DNA of 64,000 nucleotides, taken from the NCBI GenBank assembly GCA_965153455.1, contig OZ234500.1:5084001-5148000 (forward strand), written 5' to 3'. The translations under genes were made by a program, and so were the position numbers. Positions 21,901-35,989 of this stretch are shown in pieces; positions within the stretch are counted from its first letter, which is position 1; each line of letters begins with the position of its first letter. Under the pieces are notes generated by a model. That model saw only the letters and a program-made list of their open reading frames with translations, was not told the origin of the DNA and did no database searches. The stretch comes from Sphagnum compactum. Lineage: Eukaryota > Bryophyta > Sphagnopsida > Sphagnales.

Positions 21901-24900
21901 ATTAATTTGAGAAGTAACAATTTGGATAGGGAAAAAAAGATAAGGAATACCCTATGTATTTAATCTACCATCATCTACCAAAGCCTATATAAACAATGGA
22001 ACACAAAACATCATAACGCATGATAGTGTAGCTCTTATAACCATTCCACATGGAAGACATCCCTTTTAAGTTAATAATTTTATCATCGTTGGATTTGTTT
22101 GATGGTTGTTATGTACCATGCACATGGGCACACAACAAATTAAATCCTAAAAAAAATAAATTAAAACACATTCACCATCACTTATGTGTGTTGTGTGTTC
22201 ACTTGGAACACATATATCTACTTTAAAACTTAAGACCCCACATGTTCCCACAATCACATGTTTAATAGATCACATCAACAAATCCTCGTTAGTAATTGTC
22301 TTACTTAAGTTACAACTTCATGCAATTTTCTCCCCATTAATCATAGAACAAACAAAAAAAGAAAACCTATTTAAAACAATTAGTTGAGATTGTTTTGGTC
22401 ATATGCATGAACATCCAATGCCAGAAAAACAACTTGTAACCCAAATCGAGCATAGAAAAAGGTAAGTATCAACATGTTTTTTCATTAAACCAACATTTGA
22501 GAAATAAACCACTAAATTCATTATCACAACAAATGTGTAATTGAAAATGGAACTTGAATCCATGGTATGAAAAATAGAACCTAGTTGAAATAATTTGTGG
22601 AAATCTAAATTGAATTTAGTTCCTTAACATCAACATAGTCTAGTAAGTCCTACACAAACAAATTGTCTTCAATGATATTAGCTTCTTTGGTTGGGAAGTC
22701 ATCAATGTATTTCCATTTTTGTGCACAACCCACCTTTGCATCATTTGGCTAGTTCTTCAATAAGTTTGCCTAAGTTGTCAACTCCGAACTTGCATCTTCA
22801 TAGGTTAATGAACACTCCAACTATGTTAAAAATGTGTTTTATTTCAATTGGAGATCCAAGGATACCAAGAATCTAACAAGCCACAAATCCCACATTTGGA
22901 AACTTAGATCTATGATATTGTCAACATGTAAGGGGTAGTTCATAGTCTTTAGGTTTCATAGGAAAATGGAAAAACAAAGATAATTAATTTATAAGTAATG
23001 ATTGTACTGCATTTTCATTTGATGCCATTGCAAATTTTTTTTTGAATCCTCTTGTTCACGAATCACAACTTTATGAAATGACAAGGTTGAAGAAATGGAA
23101 GACAACCATTAGAATTGGCATGAAAATTGTAAACATTAGAAGAAAACTCCCTTTTTTAACTGAATTTTTTAAAATTAGATTTCGTTTCCAACTAGATTTC
23201 CATAACAAAATTTAAAATTTTTAAATCAAAAAATCAAACTTGCTAAATAAGTTGAATTGCCAACAAAATTGGTCAACAATTGAAGATGGTCCTCAACTAA
23301 GGGACCACCTTTTACAACTAGTTTACATTGATAACTTTCCTAGTTGACTTTCAATTGATAGATCAACTAAAATTGTGACGTCATCAAGCATAATTCTACC
23401 CTTGGGTGATGCATCGTTGCAAGTCATGCCTTCAACTATTTTGGTAATCTAGGTTTTGGCCAAATGACAATTCACATTGGTGGATGCATGAAATGCAAGG
23501 TATGTTTGTAAGCTTGGGCATTTCCCTACTATATTCTGATTAACTTTAGTTAAATCACAATGGGGTGATTTGCTTTTCTAAAGTAGTTTACAAATCATTC
23601 AAAGTTGAGGATTTTAAGAACCTTATCAAAAAAACTCGTGGAAAAATAATTATTTGGCACCTAAATGTCAAATTTGAAAAGCTACTACAATACTTCAAAA
23701 CCCTCAAAAGATTATAATAACCTAGGTTAGATAACATACCTAGTTTAAGTTAATACATTATATATATGTTATTATCAATATTAACATTATTATCAGCCAT
23801 TACTCACTAATAAAATTATATTTTATAATTAAAATATTTCATATAACTAATATGCAATTATAAATATTATTTATATTAGCATTAATGTATATAAATATTT
23901 ATGAGTATTATGCAGAATATTAACTATCATAATTACAATTAATGTTTGGCAAGATATCATAATATGAATATTTATTTATAAATATCATTATGTATTGTAT
24001 TATAGTATTACTCCCATCAATTATATAAAAAAATGAAATTTTGCTAAAAAAAAAAACACTAATGCCCCACTTTGGTATGCATTCAGGGTTGGCGTCATAA
24101 ATTATTTTTTAACTATCAAACTTATGTAGAAATTACTTGTTTGAATTTTGAAATGTCAAATTTTAAGGAAATTATTCTGGATGTTAAAATTTTGAGCATT
24201 GGGTCAAGTTTTTGGGTGACATCTAAATTCTCTATGGCATTGCTTGGATTTTTTCTTTTTCAAAGTGATTTAAGGTTTGGGGTTACAAACGTGTCATCTT
24301 GCATGAGGAAGGTACAAGCAAAATTGGAGGTCTCAAAAGATAGGGCTACAAAAAAAGCTTGAGAAAATAATTACAAAAATAAAAAAATACGAATTGAAAA
24401 CACAATGATGAAGGTGGAAGGATTTGTGTGAATAAAGGGAAAGAAGAGCAATTTTGGGATAGACCTTGAAAGGATTTCTAATTATTGCATGTTACACTTT
24501 GAATGGTGAAAATTGAGGGCCTCAATTTAATTTCTAAAGGAGACATTACATCTATGACATGGAATTAGGGCTAAGATGGTTGGTTGGCCATGTGTTTCAT
24601 GAGTGGGTTGTTTCCATTTGTAGTGCCAAATGAGTCTACCACCTTTATGTCTTTCATCATTCAACAAAGAGTTTGTGAAAGTGGTTGCTTTAAAACATTG
24701 GAGATGATGCACAATTATGATTATGTGTAATATGTGGAATAAATTGGGTTGTCCATTTGTTTTTTTTTTAAATTTGCCAATTGTGTGGGTTTTGTTGATG
24801 AACTTGATATGGTTTTGTTGATTTTTGGAGTTGTGATGTGTTGTTTGTCATTGATGTGTTTGGAGGCTGTTAGTGATCGCGGACAACTTCTTCAGGTGGG

Positions 24901-26460
24901 TTTGATGCAAGCTAAGCCCTCTTTCCAATTCTCCATAGGTTGGTAGCATGTTTGCGAAAAATTTGATACGTGTCTTGTTGAAGAGAAAAATGTTTTCAAC
25001 AAGTTAGGTCTAATATTTTCTTTTGATATCTTTGTTGCATAGATACATTAAGATTGGTTGTTGAGGTTTATGATAAAAGATCCTAGTGTAGAGGCACAAG
25101 GAGGTGATGAAAAGCTCTAGGGGGTTTGAGAGCTTATCCATATGATTTCGGATGTTTGGGTTTGAAATACATATGTGTTTTGATCTTCCATGTGTCGTGA
25201 AGGAGTGAGACCTGCAAGAATGGAAACTTTGAAAGGAGATAAGTATATCATCTTTTGTATGTGCACATGTCTTCAAGATTTTTGTTGCAGTTATGATTAA
25301 TGGGTATTTGTCTCTTGTACAAGCTTCCTTTGAACAGTTGGAGAATTGTAAAAATTATGGGGTTATAGATGAAGGTCTAATTTTTCTATATTGTCTGGGT
25401 TTGGTATTGTGAATGTTTACATTTCTATGTTGTTGGCAGAATTGGGGTCTTATGGTCAGAATGTATGTTGTTGGGTTCCATTTGAAATTCTTGTGTAATG
25501 GAATCATAAATGAGCTCATGAGAGTAAACTCGGAGTGATTATCCCAAATTGTGCCTTAGAAATCAGAGTTCTAGGTTGTTGCATAAATCTTGTCTATTGA
25601 GAAGACCATGCCATTGATCATCTTGTTTGATTTTCTTGTTGTCTACGGAACCCATGGGGGTGTGAAGATGTTTCTGTCCCCGTTCTTTTCATTACAATAC
25701 ATCACAAGGCATCTTGTGGTTGCTAGCTAAACAACAAATTCCAGTTTTGTGAACAGTGCAAGTTTTAAGGATTGCTCAACATGTTAGTGCTGTCCCTGAG
25801 GCTCATGCCAACGAAAAATGGGACTGCGTAAAGTAAAGATGTAGCGTCAGGTTCAACATTGCATATTTGGTAGGAGGTGAATCTCCAGTCGTGACAAAAT
25901 GTGCGTATATCCTCTCATGAGATCACGAAAACGAACAGTGCATGCATAAAAGCCATTAGAAACAGAAACCACAGCGTCCCTAGACAAAAGTCCCAAAGAG
26001 AGCGGCTCAAACCGCAACCATCAACTTTTCTTACCTGGCACACTCGCATGAGTATTTGAGTTTCTATACAGGGTAGGCAATAATCTCCCTGATATCAATA
26101 ATACTCTGGCCACAATAATCAGTGCACGACAAACGTGAGTTCCTCGATCGCCTATTCCCCACACCTTCTGGACATTGTAAAAAATCATGTAAAAGAAAAA
26201 CAGACACGAGCAATCCTAGTTTATATCCATTCCCGTCACACATGCACAACAGCCGCCAAAAGAAGTGAGACGATCTAAAACAGTCAGGTTCATGCCGTCA
26301 AGGACATAACATTTTGAGCAATCCTCAATCCCTTGGTGCTCAAATCGTCCGGACTTCTGTTACCACCAACCGAAGAAATCAACTTCCGTACTAGGACAGC
26401 AATTGCAATGCTTGCAATCGAAATAGTATGAGCAACGCATCAGCAGGGAGCGGCGCCGCC
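21901..26460. other. AT-rich intergenic sequence, no gene seen
   Basis: No recognisable coding region. The stretch at about 23740-24050 is extremely AT-rich (TATTAT-type). From 24.07 to 25.7 kb there are short open frames without domains. From 25.8 kb the composition becomes more balanced as the EER5 promoter is approached. Confidence 0.5.
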
Positions 26461-26623
26461 ATTAGGGTTAGGGTTCGCCGGTTCTGAAAGCGCCGGGTTG
26501 TCTCCCAAAAGCCCCTAGGGTTTTGCCGGTTCTCTTTGCAGACTCTTCGTTGGAGCACGCAACGGATAGAGAGCACCAAACCCTAATTTGTTGGAAACGG
26601 AGATTGGGATCTTCAAACCCTAA
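26461..26623. promoter_or_regulatory. Telo-box cluster upstream of EER5
   Basis: Telomere-like motifs occur as TTAGGGTTAGGGTT at 26462-26475, a CTAGGGTTTT at about 26515-26524, and AAACCCTAA at 26578-26586 and 26615-26623, all within 230 bp of the start codon. Telo boxes are common in plant promoters of housekeeping, ribosomal-protein and RNA-processing genes, which suits EER5. The motifs are seen; the regulatory role is inferred. Confidence 0.6.
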
Positions 26624-26686
26624 TTCTCCGGGAGGGAGAGCGAGGGAGAACACGGAGAAGAGGGGAGATGTGTTAGCGAGAGTGCG

Positions 26687-29600
26687 ATGGCGTATGGCAA
26701 CAATACAGACGGGAGCAGGAGATTGGGCGACTACATCTCGCGCGTGGTGGACGCCTTGAGCTCGCAAGATGGAGCGGCGCTTGCTGAGTTGCTGGCCGTT
26801 TCTGGAGGTTCTTACTGTGACTCTGTGGCCTCCGCTCTCGATATTACTAAGGTCGGTCTCATCTGCCTCCTCAGGGAACGTCTCTGCTTCTGCTCAATTC
26901 TTCCCTGGAGAACTCTTTGGCAAAATATGGCTGGAACAAACGCCAGGATAGCTTGTATATATCGAGAAGATATATAGCTGTACTAAAATTCGGGAGCAGC
27001 ATAGCATTGCACGCCTTCATGAGCTATCGTGTGAGTGCATAGCTGTTTCTTAAACCAAAGTCACATGTCCATACTCTGTTGTGAGTTGAGAGCGTAGAAT
27101 CTTGAGCTCCAGTGTTTCATGTGTTTAAGAATTCTCTCCAGGAAGTGTCTATGCCGCTCTTTTCCTCAGCAGGATGATGAGATTCTTTTGCTACTTCTCA
27201 GTTATCGGAAGTTGACCTATGCAGTAGAGGCTTGGTCCCATGGCAGCTGTTTTACACCGGAAGTAGAGGAGCTTTCAGTGCATCCAGGGCCAGAGCTTGA
27301 CATTCAGTGACTATGGTAGGGCCAGGATGCAAGCAGGGTGGTGAGGCAGGTGGAGAAAGTTGCACCTCTGGGAGACATGATGCTGCAGCATATGCGATGC
27401 ATGCTTTGCTTTTCTCACCGTCACTATGTTGATGCCTTCAACGCCCTTGAAAAATCTGCCAAGTATCCTTTGGAAATTTCAATCTGTAGATTTTTGTTGC
27501 TTCTATTGCCCACTCTTGAGATTACTGCTCTTGACTTGTATCATAATACTTGTACTGTCTGCCTGCATGATCCAGCAAGCTTCTTGTGGTTGCACAGCTC
27601 CATCTGGTTTTTCTTCGAAATCTCTGTAGCAATTTTTGAGATAGAATTAGGAGTCTTCTAAGCTTTTTTTGTGGAAGCAAAGAGAGGCACGAGGTTTTTT
27701 ATTTTGAATGACGACACTTTTTATTTTTCCTTAATGCTGTGGCACCACAGTGCTTTCTTGCAGGAGTTTCGAAATTGGGAGTCAGCATGGGCTATGCAAG
27801 CTCTGCACACTGTTGTGTATGACCTACGGACAGTGGCTGAATTGGTGGGTTAACTTGCATGCACTGGTTCTTCATAGATGGGAGTTGTTTTAGCCATCCT
27901 ATGATTGTGCCACCTTTTATATTTCTAAGGAAAAGAGAGCAACTTCAATTGATAATCATGGCTGTTCTGTTGCTCTTAGAGATCTAGCATGCCAACAAAC
28001 TGGTACTTGTAGCTCCTTGTGGTGAACTTTCCACCTGCAAAGGCAGTTTTGGCTGCAGGCTCTGAGCAGCATGCAGAACATCAGTTTGAGTATTCACAGA
28101 AAGATATGTGTATTATCATCTCCCCTGGCTCTTCGTCTGGTGGTCATCTAATGACTACTGGATAAAGCTTGTGGGCATAGGATAGGGGCACTCTTAGTAT
28201 TTGTGAGGGTAAGGAAGGCATCCGAGTGCCAAAAAAAAGCTTTCTATCGCTTGGGTTGAAGCCATGAGGATACTGTAATGCTTGGTCTCTTGTATTTTCC
28301 TTTTCTAATTCAGACAAGGTTTTGAGGTGTGTTCATTATGGTTGATCGCCTTCATGGCCTGCAGGCTGACAAGGAGATTACTGAGAATGGCAAGATGCCG
28401 GACAAGCTCAAGGGAGCTGGCTCCTTTTTGATGAAAGTGTTTGGAGCACTTGCAGTGAGTTCAGTCTGCCATTTTTTCATTTTGTTGCTGTGGTGATTAG
28501 AAACTGAGAAAATGACACAATCTTTGAAGTCGCCACCTTGATCTGCGAGGGGTGGAGATATGTGATCTGCTTAGAATAAGGACACTGACTTTAATTGTTG
28601 GTGTGCTATACTAGTAGAAAATTTTCACAATATACCTCCAGCCAGTTATGTCTGCATGGAAGTGTTGTAGGTTTCAACAATCATAACCTGCTAAAATTCT
28701 GGCTGCTTCCTGTAATCTGCATGGACCCTATCAGGAAATGGTGGATATTGATGAAGAACTGCAAGATTGAGTGAAGACATAAATTCTTTAGCTACTGGTT
28801 CTGACACTGGATTAGTATTCAAAATGTAGCCATGATTGTTCTTGGGAGAATTGCTCTCTTGTAGAGGATTGCATGAAGAAATCAAGCGAGTTTTCTTTTT
28901 TTGTTATTTCTGTGCAGGGAAAAGGTCCAAAGAGGGTGGGTGCTTTGTATGTGACTTGCCAACTCTTCAAGGTGTACTTTAAGGTACTGTTTCCCTGGCT
29001 CAACATTACATCTGTCTTGTGTTAACTTTGGAGTTAGAAGTGCTTGAACCTGTGCTAGAACTGGGTAGGGGTTTGGATGATGTCATTATTGCCAGTCACA
29101 GTTTGGTGAAGTGGCAGTCTTTTAGTCCTTGCACTTCACTCTTGTAGAGCTCTAAGAGATTCTCATTTGGGTAATGGCAGCTAGGGACAGTCCATTTGTG
29201 CAGAAGTGTAATTCGAAGTATAGAGACTGCACGTGTTTTTGACTTTGAGGAGTTCCCTACTCGTGATCGGGTAAGATACCTGCAATTGTCTTCGTCCTAG
29301 CTGCAGATTAGTGAGGTCCACTTGCAAATCAAGCAGGAGTGTTCATCTAGAGTTCATGGAGTCATTTTGTGTGATATCATGGATGGCACTTGTAAGGTTG
29401 AGATCACACTCATTATCATCATGTCTATTTTGGTTTTGCTGGACTGATGGATTGGTTATCTTCAAAGCATTGCTGTGGAGTGTTCTCTATGATGTCTTAG
29501 ATGTATCTTAGGTGATTCTTATGTTGTCTATTAAATTTGGGATAAACAGCAGGAGGTAGGTCATACCTAAATCACTGAAGGGGTTCTGTTGTCAATTGGC

Positions 29601-31547
29601 TCTAGGACTGAATTGTGGCCAGAGGTGATGCAGGTAACATACATGTACTACACAGGCCGCTTGGAGGTCTTCAATGACAATTTTGTTCTTGTATATCATC
29701 TCCTCCCAATATGCTGTGGATTATAGCTGCAAAGGGTGTGGTCATAGTTATTTTCTCATTTGAGATGCTATTGCCAATTTTGAATAGTTGAAGAGCTTGT
29801 AGCTGGTTTGGGTAGTGTATTTTGGATACTTTAGTTTCAAGACCTACAATTTGGCAACAGACCATAAGTCAACTGATCCTTTTGCAGGCAGACCAGAAAT
29901 TAGTGTATGCCCTTTCTCATTGCAACCCTGCAAAAGCATCCAATATCAGGTCTGATCTTGACCCTCACTGTCTTCAATCAGAGACCTTGAACAGCCATGC
30001 CTTTGAGGAACAGTGGGGTTTACCTTGATACAATTGATTGTCATGAGCACCCATCTATGGATGAGAGAAAGTGTGTTTGTACAGCTTTGCTTGCTGTAGA
30101 GTCTGTAAGAGGGATAGAGAGACACAGTCCAGTTTTTAGGTAGCTGCATGATTGTATTGGCAGTACTGGGAACAAGGAAGGCTGTGTTATTAGAAGGTTA
30201 AGCTCAACTTGTAATGTTTTGCAGAATGGTACTCAAGTATTTGATTCCAGTGAAGCTGTCACTAGGCACCTTGCCAAAATATTCATTGCTTCAACGGTAC
30301 AATCTGCTTGAGGTATATTTATGGAGTTGATCAGCAGTCATGAGATTGTGTCTGGCAGCTAGGATGCTAACCAAACAGTATGGTAGAGGACTTCCCCTTG
30401 AGGTTGCATTCAACACACATTTATATCTCAAGTTGTAACCTCACATTATCATAATCAGGGTTTTTTCATTGTGCATGTCCTTTTGATCAGTATAAGGAAG
30501 TGGTGCAAGCCCTCCGCATGGGAGACATCAGGTTACTGCGGCATGCTCTTCAAACACACGAGGACCAGTGAGTTAGACACCATATTTGCTCACATTTCAC
30601 CTTTCACTAGGAACTCCTCTGAATTATGTTCTTAGATTGAGTAGGAAGAATGATATGAATGTGTCTTATCTGTCTGACAATCCTTCTAATCATTTTACTC
30701 AGTTTGCAATCAGGTTGCAAGTCCTTTGATCTGGGTAACAGTGTTGAATTTTCCTCATTGCTTGTGTTTTGAAGATTTTTGCGGTCAGGAGTGTATTTGG
30801 TGCTGGAGAAGCTGGAGCTCCAAGTTTGTCGAAGACTTATGAAAAAGATGTAAGTGCAATTTTTCTGCCTATATCACATTTGCAGAGTGTCTATTAGGTG
30901 ATATTGGCAAACTCATGTTTGTTTTGGTTTTGCTGAGACTGACACAACAGGTACTTGCAAAGTGTTCTTGTGGAATTTTTCTTTGCAACTTCATAGATAA
31001 GTACCTGGTAGGTAACATTAGCAAAGTCATTAGAGGATCTCTCCTTTGCAATTCCATGTGACTTTGAACAAATGCATCGCGTTTCAGATACATACTACAG
31101 AAACAAAAGGATCCGGGCAGGGCACATCAAGTGAAAATGGATAGTGTCTTAAAGGCTCTAAGGTGGCTGAATATCGACATGGATATTGATGAGGCAATGA
31201 CTCATTCTCACTTCATTTTGCAACTTAGTGTCAGAAACCATTTATCTAGTTGAAGAGGTTTGTATTGCAACATGGTTAAGTCAGCTGTGTGATGACCTTG
31301 CAGCTGATATGGGTTCCAGCACCTTGTTGTAGTTTGTTCTTAATCAAAATGAGATATAACTGATAAGCTTGCTGTTCTGCAGCCTTTTCTGACCAAAATG
31401 AAATTTGTTATGCAGGTTGAGTGTATCATGGCAATTCTCATCCACAGAAATTTTATCAAGGGCTATTTTTCACACAAAAGTAAAGTGGTGGTGCTAAGCA
31501 AGCAGGATGCATTCCCAGTACTCAGTGCAAGGCCTTTGACATCATAG
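26687..31547 (+). CDS. EER5: EER5/THP1/PCID2, PCI-domain subunit of TREX-2 (13 exons, 412 aa)
   Basis: Exons: 26687-26851, 27320-27462, 27751-27844, 28365-28454, 28918-28983, 29181-29270, 29634-29684, 29888-29949, 30225-30312, 30491-30567, 30775-30849, 31088-31193, 31416-31547. All phases agree and give 412 residues, almost the length of Arabidopsis EER5. Conserved blocks recognised: AFLQEFRNWESAWAM, KGPKRVGALYVTCQLFK, CRSVIRSIETARVFDFEEF, YMYYTGRLEVFNDNF, ILQKQKDPGRAHQ and KSKVVVLSKQDAFP. The C-terminal half is the PCI/winged-helix region. In known plants the protein pairs with SAC3-type scaffolds in TREX-2 at the nuclear pore for mRNA export, and it was named from an enhanced ethylene response mutant. 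All introns start GT except intron 12, which has a GC donor (GAG|GCAATG). The start is the only Met preceding the conserved N-terminus. It looks fully functional. Confidence 0.95.
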
Positions 31548-33532
31548 ATTAAATTAAGTTTTGGACATGAGCCTCTTCTTTTGAAATATAGGCAAGAGAA
31601 ATTGTATGGCAAGATTGTTACCATGTTACTTTTTAGGTTTCCCTGTCCCACCTGTGATGTAAGTATTCAGGAGTTGTGACTCATGTGGCTGCTCAGTGGT
31701 CTTTGGTAAATTGTACGTCATTTCAAGCTGTAATGAACAAGAGGGCACTAGTTTCACTGAAACATCTGTCTACTCTGCTCTGTGGAAGGTCTGCTAATAA
31801 GCTCAGGAGAATCCTCTGCAGTCACTGCAGGTATCCATAAGATGTTGTCAGGAGTGCTTGGAGGTGTAAAACTCATCCACGTGATGTTGTGATTGTCCTT
31901 CACGTAATTGTTGGTTGGATGTTTGTTTTCCCAGCACCTGTGGTCTCTCAATGTTGATATTTCCATGATGACTAATCACTTTCTGTTGCCAATTGCAGAA
32001 CATTTTGGGGTCTTGTTAACATTTTTTGTCAATGGGATGCTGGAAGTTGCTATACCTGGGTGCTTATTATGTGAGATGACCATAACAGTAAATCAACTGC
32101 TTTTAAAAATGTTGGCAACCACATCTCTAGAATTGGGTGGATTGTCTTAAAATGGGTCACAGAGGTATCACATGAACACTTGGTGACAAAGAACAAGAAT
32201 ATGACTGATGAATTAGCACCAACAAATTAGAAATTACATCTTGTTGATCATGCTGTTGTGATCATCTGATAAGTTACAACAACTGGTGCGTTCGCACATC
32301 ATAACAACCCTGCATGACAGCATGACTCATAAATTACATCAATTAGATGAAATTAAATGTGACACATGATCGCTAATCACTTGCATGTATAAGGTCACTA
32401 ATTGAAATACACCTTAATCCCTAAACTATTCAAAATCTTCAGTCTTTCTAATAGTATTTTTTCATCAATTGTGTCTGTATACTTGCATAATTAAGAAATA
32501 GTAACTTGGTGTTAACAACGTTTGGTTGATATGCTTCTCAATTTGTATGCTGCAAACAAGAGTCCATCAGTATTTGAGATGCCATGAAGGAGAATATGTA
32601 ATCATGTCTTTTTTAGCAATGAAATGTTACTGAATGAATTGTTGAAATGGACCACCCAGGGAAAGGTTTAGGGTTTACAATCCTTTTGTCTCCATATGCC
32701 TATATTTCTTGCATCTTCACCCTCTTCCAAATCAGAATCATCCACCGATATGGTTGGGTTTTGAAGGAAAGTTGGGTTGCAATTCTGAGAATATGTTCCC
32801 TTGATAAGCTTCGTACATTTTTCATTGAGAGGAAGAATGAATCTTGAATGGTTGAAATGTCTCAAATTTTAGTGATGAGAAATTTTGAAAAAATAGAATA
32901 TGGGTGACTTTTTGAGATCAAGCGTATGATCATCCTTGAACAATTCTAAAAACAATTCTTATCATATGGTCATTTTTTGAAAATTCCAAACATAATTCCT
33001 ATAATATGGTCATCCCTAAATAGTTTTTAAAACAATTCATATTTGCTTCATTTTCAAGCCTAACTACTTCACTCTTTTCCTAATAATACCTCTTTTTCTA
33101 CCAACTTTCCTAATAATTACCTCTCTCCTTTCCCCCACCAAGCAACATTGAATATGGAAAAAAACAATTAACATATGTCTTTTCATGTCCATGACATTTA
33201 TACTAATTCAAATCAAATTTCAATTGACATAAATAATGATGAACTATTGAATTATACCATATGTGGGAACATAAGAAGAAAAAAAAGTTGACTGTCACTA
33301 GTTGTGTGAATTAATGTGTAGCCCAATTATACATTTAGGACTCAATATAATCAAGCATACATGTAGGGAATGATAGCTGCAATGTTGTCGCAAACTGATG
33401 ATATTTTTTTGTCAAATTTTTGCTATTAAATTGTGAAGTTAATTTTGAGAAAAAAATTGTGTGTTTTTTCACTGTAAATAAAAAAGTCATCACTTTTATG
33501 AGACCAAACAAATTGAAAAATTGAACCATGGT
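31548..33532. other. EER5 downstream region and AT-rich spacer, no gene seen
   Basis: Probable EER5 3' UTR, then sequence that becomes steadily more AT-rich. No reading frame with domains or splice logic was found. Confidence 0.5.
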
Positions 33533-34205
33533 ATTTGCTAAAAGAAGTTTTTCTTCATTTTTGTCACCTACATTAACTTAGGACTATGAACTTGGTGTAA
33601 AGGCAAGGTACTAATCCTGATGTCATGTTAATTTTGAAAAACACAAGAAATTATGACTAAAACATCAACCTGCCTGCTTAAAATTTTCCGTAATTGCACG
33701 ATTTTTGGAATATGTTCCCATTTTCATCTTGTCCGAGCACTAGTCCCAAAAGAATCAATGTAATAATATACCAGACATTGTCCTAAAACTCCAGCGTCCT
33801 TCAAAGACCCAAAGTTTATACTAAAAGCCGGATATACTTGTGTTCAAGGGAACACAAGTAGGAAGTTCCCTTGAAAGGACTATGATCCATTTGACCCAAT
33901 ACCGATCAACAACAACCTGTTCAGGTGTATGGAATCCATTTGTTCAGCTATTTTGCCAAGTTCACTTGTCCTGTTTTTGAAGTCTGTTTTGCCAAATTGT
34001 CATCTCCACATTGCTATTTGGCTAAATTTGATTATTTGCCAAGTTGACTTTATTTCTTTGCCAAATTGTGAAGTCCACATGACCAAATTGTGACGTCCAT
34101 GTCATCACATTTTCATGGCCTCATTCCCACATTGCCAACTCTGCATTAAGTGCTGTTGGGCTCTTAAGCCTGTGGACTACCTAAATGCATTTCAAGCTGC
34201 CCACC
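33533..34205 (+). repeat. Dispersed repeat, copy 1 (partner 47753-49255)
   Basis: About 670 bp, colinear in the same orientation with 47753-47798 plus 48579-49255. Landmarks include ATTTGCTAAAAGAAG, ATACCAGACATTGTCCT, CCAGCGTCCTTCAAAGACCC and many TTTGCCAA motifs. The partner copy has a 780-bp insertion after CATTA; here the site at 33571-33576 is empty. Non-coding, probably part of a larger transposon. Confidence 0.8.
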
Positions 34206-34214
34206 AAATTGGCA

Positions 34215-34870
34215 ACTATATGATGCTCTTGCCTCAGCAATCAAGTCCTATGTGCAACTTTCCAAAAATAGATTGCAGTTGTGATCGAAGGTTGATATTG
34301 TCAAGGACATGGATATATGTGCAACAAGAAGATCAAACAACTTGGTGCCAAGTTGCAAAAGTAAGCTCTCGCTCTCTATCAATTCACTTCAATGATATTT
34401 CCAAAATTTGATCATGGAGTTACCAAAGTTTTTAATACAAAATGTCAATATTGAGTTGAAGTCTAAAGAGCCCTTTTATGGGCTGCTAGCCAATATTACC
34501 ATTTTGATTAGAAATCTAATCTTTAAAAAGATTTTGTGTTAAGTTATCATGCTTCTAACTTTTTTGAACATTCTGTAAACACCAATTGTCACATAATTGG
34601 TCATATCATAATTGATGTTAGTTAACATTTTATGTGTGAATCTTACAAAATTTGAAAAATTTGTAACATTGAGTTATAGACGATTTCGCATTAGGTGTGA
34701 GTCCCACTTTAGACCCCATGTTTTTTTTCAAAAAATTATGATGTTATTCAAGTGATGATCATCCATAAATATAGTTAACCAAATTTGGCAATATTCAAAA
34801 TATGCAAGAAGACTCTCTCAAGCACCTTTTCACAATTGTAGGTAATAGTGGTGATTTTTTAATGACAATT
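34215..34870. repeat. Dispersed repeat related to 5.7-6.6 kb
   Basis: 34215-34362 matches about 5760-5870 directly, while 34370-34870 matches about 5930-6590 in inverse orientation. It directly abuts the repeat at 33533-34205, so both may belong to one element. Confidence 0.5.
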
Positions 34871-35989
34871 TTATTTTTCCACAATCAAAAAAAAACTTCT
34901 AAAAAGCAGGAAATGTTGTGACAAAATCAAAGCTTTGTGACAAGAAATCAATAAAGGAAGTGTCTCAAAGTAGAGGTGTTTGACAATATTCATGCTTTTT
35001 CTCCCTGAAATTTTGATTGCTTCTCTGTGTCTGTGTTTGAAAGCAGGTGGTGGGAAATCAGTTGGTTGGCAATTCTGCTTGTGGAGCCGCTTTTGAGTTT
35101 GGTCTTAATAGAGAATCCACATGGTGCCCTTCTGGCTCGTGATTACACAGTAGATTGCCTTCTTTGCAATTGATATTAATCTCACATTGTTTGTTGCATA
35201 TGTGGACAAGAGAATGTTTGTGTCGTTTTACAATTTGAAGAAAATTGCATTCTGGTGAGCGGTCATTCTCTGGAAGCAGCTAAAAATTTGATTGTCAGAT
35301 CGAACTGCGGGATGGACTGAATCTGAGTGGAATTTTTACATTGAATACATCTACAGAGTCCCTAGGGCCCAGACTGTCCTGTGAACTCATCACTATATTT
35401 TCTCACAACCATACAGCATGCATGCATGCAAATATTAAGTTTCAGATATCGTGAATGGCAACGTGATGGTCACTATTTGCGAGGCCTGTCCCAGCCGACC
35501 ATTCTTTTGAAGCTTCTTCTGTTGTCAATGTGTAATCTACCTACAAGGTGTTGGAACTGGAGGGGAAGAGTCAGTTAGGCAAGCAATTTGGTTTTGGGTT
35601 CTCTTGGGGTTCCACTTCCACGTGTCCAAATTTGGAATTGCAATCACACAGCACTTACAGAGCGTGGGAGGATACAGGATGGACCAAAGCTTCTCACTTT
35701 CCTCTATATTTCGTGTTCTCTGCATATCCATTGAAAACTCGTTTCTTTCTTGTTTTCCTCTTTGCTTTTGCTGAATTGTTTTCAGTTTAGTTCAAGAAGG
35801 TAGTGGATTGCACCCCTGGTCAAAAAATTGCTCAGAGTTTTTTAGACTGAGCAATTGTGTAGAGACAAATCTGTTTTGACCTTCATGGTTGTACCTTAGA
35901 CTTGATAGGAATGGCATCCACAGGCCGTGAGTATTAGGTGGATTTGTTGATAGTCATTTGTGTTTTGATAAGGTGGGAGGGACCAGCCA
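34871..35989. other. Spacer between repeats and coiled-coil copy B, no gene seen
   Basis: Several short frames on both strands, none with recognisable domains. Sequence shared with copy A starts only at about 35990. Confidence 0.45.
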
